The notes beneath the pieces are model-generated. The model ran no database searches, was not told the DNA's origin, and was given only the letters and a program-made list of their open reading frames with translations. This document shows positions 1 to 5,900 of a DNA stretch of 7,527 nucleotides, piece by piece. The position numbers and the translations under genes are program-made. The stretch is from positions 1 through 7,527 of the forward strand of contig JAEDMD010000090.1 of NCBI GenBank assembly GCA_016303195.1. Reading direction: 5' to 3'. The first letter of the stretch is position 1. Each line of letters starts with the position of its first letter. Origin of the DNA: Oscillospiraceae bacterium (lineage in GTDB: Bacteria > Bacillota > Clostridia > Oscillospirales > Ruminococcaceae).

Positions 1-2
1 TG

Positions 3-77
3 AAGTTTTTTGTTGCACTTGACTTGACAATCTGCCGTGATCCCTTTGGAAACCCGATGTTTGAGTTTCAGGCTTGA
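3..77 (+). CDS. Possible C-terminal end of a convergent gene, product unknown
   Basis: Reading from position 3 on the plus strand gives 24 sense codons ending in FGNPMFEFQA and a TGA stop at 75-77. If real, it is the 3' end of a gene entering from the left edge, convergent with gatD. The peptide reads like ordinary protein, and it is followed within 20 bases by a palindrome that could terminate transcription. However, the stretch is short, and two minus-strand frames are also open across it, so the open frame carries little weight. I recognise no family in the peptide. Confidence 0.25.
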   Translation, partial: KFFVALDLTICRDPFGNPMFEFQA

Positions 78-95
78 TTTATCGGTGAAATCAAA

Positions 96-114
96 GGACG
101 GCCAATGGCCGTCC
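96..114 (-). terminator. Probable intrinsic terminator downstream of gatD
   Basis: GGACGGCC (96-103), a 3-base loop and GGCCGTCC (107-114) form a perfect 8-bp GC-rich stem. Read on the minus strand it is followed at once by TTTGATTT, a short interrupted T tract, so it can act as a Rho-independent terminator for the murT-gatD transcript. On the plus strand the following bases are CTACAATAATTT, a poorer tail. The stem lies about 60 bases past the gatD stop. The palindrome with its flanking GTAGG also resembles short dispersed palindromic repeats, so it may be a member of a genomic repeat family that doubles as a terminator. Confidence 0.55.
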
Positions 115-146
115 CTACAATAATTTATTTCATTAAATCATTCAAG

Positions 147-162
147 ATTGCAAGAGTGCAAT
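147..162 (-). other. Short perfect hairpin just after gatD
   Basis: ATTGCA (147-152), a 4-base loop and TGCAAT (157-162) form a perfect 6-bp stem starting 12 bases past the gatD stop codon. No T tract follows it on the minus strand, so it is not a convincing terminator on its own. It could stabilise the mRNA 3' end or be chance. Confidence 0.25.
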
Positions 163-174
163 GATGTACTATGC

Positions 175-915
175 TTACTTCAAAAGCCGATCCACCATCA
201 CCTTGCGGCATTCCTTTTCAAGTTTATCATCCAGAGGCGCAAGGGCTGTATGCTCACTCGCTCCCCTGTTCACGCAATACTCTATCATATAGTCCGATAT
301 TTCGGGATTTTTCGCAAGACATGGGCCGTGGAGATATGTCGCTATGACGTTTTTTCCGCAGTAGCCCTCAGCCTCGGACTTTGAGCAGTTGCCGTTGCCG
401 TAGAGAACCTTTCCGAATGGTGTTTTTACGCCCTGTGTCTGACCGCCGTGATTCTCAAATCCGACAACTTTGACAGGCTTGCCCGTTATCTCTGTTTCAA
501 TGACGATATTGCCGATACAGCGCTTTCTGCGGCTTGCGGGCGCAACGGTGTAATAGTCAAAAAGTCCCAGTCCCTTGATGTCATTCCCGTCTGCATCACG
601 GTAATATTTGCCCATAAGCTGATAGCCGCCGCAGATGAGGAAAAGGAAAGTTCCGCTCTTGTATGCCCTGACGATGCCCTCTCTGCATTTCAGCAGGTCA
701 GCGGAGATGTGCTGTTGTTCAAGGTCAGCACCGCCTCCGATGTAAATAAGGTCATATGCCGAAAAATCGGGCATTTCCGAGTCGATGGAATACTTGTCGA
801 TAACACATTCTATCCCTCTCATCCTGCATCTGTAACTGATTATCTCCATGTTTCCGCTGTCACCGTACAGGTCGAGCATATCCGCATACATATGAAGTAT
901 TTTTATCGTTTTCAT
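175..915 (-). CDS. gatD: Lipid II isoglutaminyl synthase, glutamine amidotransferase subunit GatD
   Basis: This 246-residue protein is the glutaminase half of the MurT-GatD complex. It hydrolyses glutamine and passes ammonia to MurT, which amidates the D-glutamate alpha-carboxyl of the lipid II stem peptide at the cytoplasmic face of the membrane. It is a class I (triad-type), cobyric-acid-synthase-like amidotransferase. The N-terminus has the family motif YADMLDLYGDSGN (10-22). The nucleophile is Cys95 in LICGGYQL, and the catalytic His is His196 in YLHGPCLAKNPE, with GFENHGGQT (152-160) between them. The length matches known GatD proteins (about 240 residues). The ATG at 915 overlaps the murT stop in an ATGA quartet, which implies translational coupling. 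GGAGG (929-925) lies 9 bases upstream. No acidic third triad residue is obvious; in studied complexes MurT is thought to supply it. The identification is firm. Confidence 0.95.
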   Translation of the reverse strand: MKTIKILHMYADMLDLYGDSGNMEIISYRCRMRGIECVIDKYSIDSEMPDFSAYDLIYIGGGADLEQQHISADLLKCREGIVRAYKSGTFLFLICGGYQLMGKYYRDADGNDIKGLGLFDYYTVAPASRRKRCIGNIVIETEITGKPVKVVGFENHGGQTQGVKTPFGKVLYGNGNCSKSEAEGYCGKNVIATYLHGPCLAKNPEISDYMIEYCVNRGASEHTALAPLDDKLEKECRKVMVDRLLK

Positions 916-2252
916 TCCTGTTTACCTCCATGTTTTGCGATATATCGCTTCAAAGCGGCTCTTGTGGGCTGAACGGCGGTATAGTTTGCGATAACGAACT
1001 TTCGTCCCTCGGTGCTTGCCAGTTCCTCAACAGCCTTGTCAAGATCGGGACGGACTACTATCTTTGACTGGTCATAGCCCGAACATTTGATGCGGACTGC
1101 GATGTCATAGGCTCTCGTTCCCGATGTTACCACTCTTGTAACACGCTCGAAGATGCTGAAATTAATGTCCCATATCCACGAAACGTCAAGTCCGTCGGCT
1201 ACATTGTCATTGAGGACGAAAAGCAGTTCCTTCTCACCGTTCATCTCATTCATGACACGCAAAGTCATGTTTGCACCGACGGGATTTTTCGCAAGGTTAA
1301 GGGTAGTTTTACGGTCGCCCAGCATGAAATTCTCCATACGGCCGTTCTTGACGGTATAGTTGTTGATGACCTTATCAGTCACCTCCTGCCTGATGCCGTA
1401 CAGCTTTGCCGCCGCCGCAACAGCAGTCATGTTGTAGACGTTGTAGATGCTGTTCAGCTTTGGCGAATAGCTATGGCCGTCTGCCGTAAATACGGGCTTT
1501 TCAAGGTCTATGCCGCTTGCTGTGATGTACGGCTCGTAATTGCCGAATCCGCATTTCCCACAGGCGAATTTTCCGATGTGGGAGTACTGGTAATATTCAT
1601 ACTCCAGCGGTTCACCGCAGAATGGGCAGAATCTTCCCTCTGATGCCTCGAATATCTTGTGTGTAGCGAATGCATACGGCTCGGCATGAAAATACTTCAC
1701 GTTGGTATTCTTCGGATTAGCCCTGCCGAGACGAGCGGTATTCGGGTCATCGCCGTTGAGTATGAGATTGCCCTCAAAGGTCTTGCAGAAGCCGTTTATC
1801 TTCTGTATGAGAGTTTCCATCTCGCCGTTTCTGTCAAGCTGGTCACGAAAGAAATTCAGCACTACCAGCGTATCCAGTTTGAGCTGTGAATATACCACAG
1901 GAACGTGTGATTCGTCGGTTTCGAGTATAAGATAGTCAGCCTTGACTTTTCCCGACATATCGCAGTATTTCAGAAGCATTGAGCATATTCCCGTATCGAG
2001 GTTGTTTCCCTCACGGTTGATGATTATTTTCTTGCCGCTTTTCTCAAAAAGCTGAGCAATGCAGTTGGTGACGGAGGTTTTTCCGTTCGTACCCGTAACT
2101 GCGATTATGGGGCAGTCCACTGTGAACAGTGAACAGCACTTGTGTTTCGTCAGATGCCACAGGATGATGCCCGGCAGATTTCCTGCATTGCGCTTCATCA
2201 GATGAAGCATCTTCACGATGATTTTTCCTAATAGTATAAGTATCCTTTTCAA
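912..2252 (-). CDS. murT: Lipid II isoglutaminyl synthase, Mur-ligase-like subunit MurT
   Basis: This is the ATP-dependent ligase half of the lipid II amidating enzyme: it activates the D-Glu alpha-carboxyl, then uses ammonia from GatD. With the TTG start at 2252 it has 446 residues, close to known MurT proteins (about 440). The N-terminus KRILILLGKIIVKMLHLM is the short hydrophobic/basic helix usual in the family, followed by RNAGNLPG. The Mur-ligase P-loop GTNGKTS is at 54-60 and ETDESHVP at about 111-118. A four-Cys zinc ribbon (CPFC...CGKC, Cys209, 212, 231, 234) is the hallmark insertion of MurT. GRME follows at about 304-307. The C-terminal MurT domain contains DVSWIWD (356-362), whose first Asp is a candidate to complete the GatD triad, and NYTAVQPTRAAL near the end. 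The start rests on AAGGAG (2264-2259) 6 bases before TTG. An upstream ATG at 2369 lies inside a repeat and would add 39 residues unlike the family. Confidence 0.95.
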   Translation of the reverse strand: MKRILILLGKIIVKMLHLMKRNAGNLPGIILWHLTKHKCCSLFTVDCPIIAVTGTNGKTSVTNCIAQLFEKSGKKIIINREGNNLDTGICSMLLKYCDMSGKVKADYLILETDESHVPVVYSQLKLDTLVVLNFFRDQLDRNGEMETLIQKINGFCKTFEGNLILNGDDPNTARLGRANPKNTNVKYFHAEPYAFATHKIFEASEGRFCPFCGEPLEYEYYQYSHIGKFACGKCGFGNYEPYITASGIDLEKPVFTADGHSYSPKLNSIYNVYNMTAVAAAAKLYGIRQEVTDKVINNYTVKNGRMENFMLGDRKTTLNLAKNPVGANMTLRVMNEMNGEKELLFVLNDNVADGLDVSWIWDINFSIFERVTRVVTSGTRAYDIAVRIKCSGYDQSKIVVRPDLDKAVEELASTEGRKFVIANYTAVQPTRAALKRYIAKHGGKQE

Positions 2253-2258
2253 ATTTTT

Positions 2259-2264
2259 CTCCTT
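2259..2264 (-). promoter_or_regulatory. Ribosome binding site that fixes the murT TTG start
   Basis: AAGGAG inside an A-rich stretch lies 6 bases before TTG at 2252-2250. The protein read from this TTG begins exactly where MurT homologues usually begin. Neither ATG further upstream (2369, 2300) has a comparable site. Confidence 0.8.
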
Positions 2265-2268
2265 TTTT

Positions 2269-2298
2269 GCAGGGAACACCGATGGCGGAATCCCCTGC
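2269..2298 (-). promoter_or_regulatory. 5'-UTR hairpin immediately upstream of the murT ribosome binding site
   Basis: On the minus strand GCAGGGGA (2298-2291) pairs with TTCCCTGC (2276-2269) to give 8 bp including one G-U pair. Inside the loop, CCG and CGG can form a nested 3-bp stem around CCAT. The stem ends 4 bases before AAGGAG. No T tract follows, so it is not an intrinsic terminator. It could influence initiation or mRNA stability. It matches no riboswitch class that I recognise. Confidence 0.4.
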
Positions 2299-2326
2299 AT
2301 TTTATCACTGTATAATATTAAGGCAA
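2299..2326 (-). promoter_or_regulatory. Probable sigma-70-type promoter for murT-gatD
   Basis: On the minus strand TTGCCT (2326-2321) is a fair -35 box and TAAAAT (2304-2299) a good -10 box, separated by 16 bases that are very A+T-rich (TAATATTATA). Transcription would start near 2292, leaving a leader of about 40 bases before the TTG start. The -35 box lies within the outer arm of the palindromic element at 2318-2396. The call rests on consensus match and position only. Confidence 0.5.
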
Positions 2327-2396
2327 CACCGCACAAAGCCCGCCTGACGGCTTGGCAGCGTATCTGCACCGCCAGCTCTGTGCGGTATTGCCTTAA
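2318..2396. repeat. 79-base palindromic element, possible three-way junction or MITE-like repeat
   Basis: The arms 2318-2335 and 2379-2396 are inverted copies of 18 bases (TTAAGGCAAYACCGCACA) with one difference, which becomes a G-U pair in minus-strand RNA. Between them two smaller hairpins can form: 2336-2352 (AAGCC with GGCTT) and 2353-2374 (an 8-bp stem, two of its pairs wobble, with a 6-base loop). The whole folds as a cloverleaf-like three-way junction. The element starts and ends with TTAA, compatible with a TA target duplication as made by IS630/Tc1-mariner-type elements. It has no coding capacity. The TAA stop of the helicase C-terminal frame falls in its right end. The sequence resembles dispersed repeats that I associate with Ruminococcus genomes, but copy number cannot be judged from one window. 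Confidence 0.65.
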
Positions 2397-2965
2397 CAGC
2401 TTACGATGCGTCCGTCCTCGTCAAAGGCTATCCAGCCACGGTTCTTGGCGGACTTTATTCCCAGTGCCACGGCAGTTTCAAGTGCGGCACTCATCCTTGT
2501 ATAGCCAAAAAGATGTGCTGTCTCACGAAGCAGGTCATCACGGGTCATTGCCACCTGACGAGCCATTATGCGCTTTATTCCCACGCCTATCTCCTCAGGT
2601 GCGATATCGGCTATATCACGGCGTTCGCTGTCATTTCCGACAGTTCGGCAAATGTCATAGCTATCCCTTTCCTGACCTTTCATCCAGACATAATCATTCT
2701 CGCCGTGGGTGACGGTCTCCGCATCAGCGGTGGCAAGAGCCGTGTCAAACACCGATTTTACGGGAGCAGTCATACGTGTGATGTCCCAGCATGAGCAGAC
2801 CTTTTTCGCAAGGAGCTTCACACTTACAGGGGCTTCGGCTTTAAGAACGTCATTTATACAGTCGGTAATCTTTTTCAGATTGACTTCATTGAAATCCGCA
2901 GATTCGCCCAGAGTTTTCACCTGATAAGGCTCATAGCTGTCGAACATCTCATCAAAGCTCTGCAA
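2393..2965 (-). CDS. DUF3320-containing C-terminal part of the large helicase, in the +1 frame
   Basis: This frame encodes about 190 residues that in related proteins form the C-terminus of the same polypeptide as the upstream helicase. The first half has a helical segment (KITDCINDVLKAEAPVSVKLLAKKVCSCWDITR) typical of the region after the nuclease domain. DUF3320 follows at about 118-168, with IADIAPEEIGVGIKRIM and DDLLRETAHLFGYTR. The frame is open from 2983, just after an in-frame TAG at 2986-2984, and overlaps the upstream frame, which stops at 2954-2952. Possible independent starts are TTG at 2965 and ATG at 2947. Neither has a clear Shine-Dalgarno sequence at normal spacing, although ATG 2947 lies only 4 bases past the upstream stop and could be used by reinitiation. 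The alternatives are a +1 frameshift at CTTTGA fusing it to the helicase, or a disrupted gene. It ends with TAA inside the palindromic repeat. Confidence 0.75.
   Translation of the reverse strand: MQSFDEMFDSYEPYQVKTLGESADFNEVNLKKITDCINDVLKAEAPVSVKLLAKKVCSCWDITRMTAPVKSVFDTALATADAETVTHGENDYVWMKGQERDSYDICRTVGNDSERRDIADIAPEEIGVGIKRIMARQVAMTRDDLLRETAHLFGYTRMSAALETAVALGIKSAKNRGWIAFDEDGRIVSC
2952..2957 (-). promoter_or_regulatory. Candidate +1 ribosomal frameshift site (CTT TGA)
   Basis: The helicase frame ends in GAG CTT TGA. Slippage of the Leu tRNA from CTT to the overlapping TTT would let the next codon, GAT, be read. The protein would then continue ...QVAEL-DEMFDSYEPY... into the DUF3320 frame. 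CTT TGA is the shift core of the prfB frameshift. Unlike prfB, no strong Shine-Dalgarno-like stimulator sits 3 bases upstream: only GCAGAG directly before CTT, and AGG 8 bases before it. The stop is followed by T rather than C. Confidence 0.4.
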
Positions 2966-5900
2966 CCTGTTCAGTCTCGAAAACTATCTCCTGCTTCGGC
3001 TTGGACTCCTCTTTTTTGGCTTCGGGATGGCGCTTTCTCTCAACAGCGCCCTCTATCTCGGTCTTTATCCTGCTAAGGACTTTTTCCTTGTTGTCCAGCC
3101 AGTCGAGGATGTAAACGCTCATGACGCTCCAGCCCAGACCTTTAAGTACGCTCGGCTGTGAAATCGTGCGGTCGCTTGCCGTTCCATTATGATAATTGGC
3201 TTCACTTCCGCAGTTTATGCCTAAAATGTAAGAATCCGCATCGTCGGGGTCAACAACTGCAACATCTATCCTGTAATCCGAACAGCCCACACTGCAATTG
3301 CAGTCATAGCCCATTTTCTTTATCTCATCGGCAACTATCTGTTCAAATCCGTTTCCGCCTGTCTGACTGCCGCCACGGACTGCCAGAGCGCTTCTGCCCT
3401 TTGCAGCGAATTCAAGGAAGCCTTTCAGTCCCTCAACACCGTCGGAGCGAGTTCTCGCAAGGTCGATCATATCGGGAGTGATAACGGAAAAGACTATCAT
3501 TTCGCACTTTGAACGTGAGATAGCAACATTGAGTCTCCTCCATCCGCCGTCTCTGTTGAGCGGGCCGAAATTCATGGAGACTTTGCCCTCCTTGTCAGGG
3601 CCGTAGCCGATAGTGAACATGATAACATCACGCTCGTCGCCCTGAACATTTTCAAGGTTCTTGATAAGTATCGGCTCATACATCTCATTCGCCCATGTTT
3701 CAAGCTGAGGATCGTCACGGAAAGCATCCATGAGCAGGTCATCCACAAGATTCTGCTGAGGCAGGCTGAATGTAACAACACCAATGCTCATCTTACGCAG
3801 TTTCTCGTCGGCAAGTCGGCGGCATATCTCATCCACCACTGCCTGAGCCTCGGCTTTATTGGTACATGTGGAACTTTTATCGTAATATCCCTCAACGTGT
3901 ACCCAGCTTACCTTTGAATTCCTGTCATCGGGCGACGGGAAGGTATACAGCTTGTTTTCGTAATATTTCGCATTGCTGTAAGCGATAAGACTCTCATGAC
4001 GGGAGCGGTAATGCCAGAGCAGATGCTTCTGCGGCATAGACAGTGCAAGGCAATCGTCCAGAACGCTTTCAAGGTCTTCCTTTTCGTAATTCTCCTCATC
4101 CACCTGATTTGACGAGAAGAAGCTGGTCGGCGGAAGCTGTTTCGGGTCGCCTACAACTATGACATTCTCGCCTCTTGCGATAGCGCCGACAGCCTCGCAG
4201 GTGGGAAGCTGTGAAGCCTCATCGAAGATAACAAGGTCAAATTTCGGGTATGACGGGTCGATGTACTGTGCCACGGATATGGGGCTCATGAGCATTACAG
4301 GGCACATTCTCCTGAGAAGATTCGGTATGCTGTCGAACAGCTTTCGTATGCTCATCATGCGTCCGCCGCTCTTGATGGCTTTCTGGAGTATGCCTATCTC
4401 GGAGGAATTCGCAGAGCTTCCCGGTGCAGGTATTTTTGCCGAAAGTTCGGCGGCAAGCTCCTTTATGCTCAGCTCGGAGAATTTGTCCAGCACCTCGCCG
4501 AAACGTCTCACGGTGTCCTCGAAAAGTGTGCCGCTGAAATCCGCAAGAACCTTGCTTCGTGAAATTGTCGCAGTCACCGCACATCTGTTCAGGTCAGCCT
4601 CGAAAGCGCCGACCAGCTCGTCAGTGCGGACTTTTCCCGATAAATAGGCATCCGCAACATTTCCGACACCATAGCTTCTGAGTTTTTTGCAAATCCCCAC
4701 GATGCCCGACCATTCTTTCAGCATCGGCAGAGCGCCTATCGCAGAATCAGCTTTCTGTGAAGCCTCGCAGCACCAGTTTTCGCCGCTGAGGAGCTTTTCG
4801 GGAACGATGCCGAAATCACGTTCCAGTTCGCTTACAGTCTTGCTGAGGGCATCAAGTCCCGAAACGGGCTGTGCATTGTCCAGAGCGCCGCATATAGCCT
4901 TTTTCACAGAATTGTCAAAGGGGGCGGAGCTGATATCCTTACCAACGGCAACTGACTTCGCAACTGCCTTTTCAAGAGCGTTCCAGTCGGTATTTTCGCC
5001 GTTCCACAGCTTTCCGAAGCCCTCTTTCACTGTGACGGGAGCGGCATTGATATCCTTTTTCAATGCGGCTATCCTGTTCAGCTTATCGTAAAAGGAAACA
5101 ATATTTTCCTTTGTGACAGTTTCCTTTGACTTAGCATGAGCCGCAAGTTCTGTCACCAGTTTTTTCGTGCCGAAATGCTTGGAAATAAACCACTTGCTGT
5201 CGGCAGTCTTCCACCTCACAAGAGCATCCGAACTGTCATAGCCGAAAACGGACGGCTCGAATTTTTCCAGTATCTCTGCCTGCAATGCGGACATTTCCCT
5301 GCCGCTTGCCATTATCTTTTCAGCGGCATCCTTTTCGTTTTCCCATCCGCTGTCAGCTACCTTCGGGAGTATCGCTCCCTCGCCCTGTGATGCGGAGATT
5401 ATCTCAGCCGCCGCCACGCACTGCTCATAGGTCATTCCGTTCATTCCCGTCAGCGCACACAAAGCGGAGTTGTCATTTCCTGCCTTTTCAAGAGCATTTT
5501 TCAGCTCGTTCAGCTTCTTTTCAAAAGCTCCCCTTGTTTCGGGAGTCACTGTCCCGATCTCGCAGATATTCAGCGGAGTTGCCGTAACATCGCCGAATTC
5601 CTTTCCTGCGGCGGCAAGGCTCTGCAAAGTCTCCAGCCACATATTGTACGAATCACCGCTCATTGCGTCAAGCTGTTCACGAGTGAACTCGAATTTTCCG
5701 CCATTGTCCTTGTATTTCTCATAGCGGACTGCCGCATCATAGACAGAAAAGCCGAAATTACGCTTTTTGTGGAGTTCCTCCATAATGCCGTTGAGTTCCT
5801 GACGCATCTCGTATATCTTGTCCGCCTGAGACTTGTACTCCGCAGGCGATTTTATCCTGCCGACATTGAGAGTTTCCTCAAGCTGTTTAAGAACGGCTCT

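Noticed and set aside
1..174. A defence or mobile gene at the left edge
   Set aside because: Only two small hairpins and a doubtful 24-codon tail are visible. There is no integrase, tRNA, attachment site or CRISPR-like repeat.
448..972. Plus-strand open frame of 174 codons
   Set aside because: It lies antisense to gatD and the murT 3' end, with no recognisable domain. It is a shadow of the coding strand.
2253..2369. Extension of murT to the ATG at 2369 (or 2300), adding up to 39 residues
   Set aside because: The extension translates the palindromic repeat and the promoter region and has no Shine-Dalgarno sequence. MurT homologues begin at the TTG position, which has a strong one.
4237..4584. 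Minus-strand open frame of 115 codons overlapping the helicase in another frame
   Set aside because: The helicase frame at this place includes motif II and continuous homology. The alternative peptide is low-complexity and unrecognisable.
4159..4647. Plus-strand open frame of 162 codons, and other antisense frames across 2952-7520
   Set aside because: They are antisense to conserved helicase coding sequence, their peptides look non-protein-like and they have no start signals. They are explained by codon bias.
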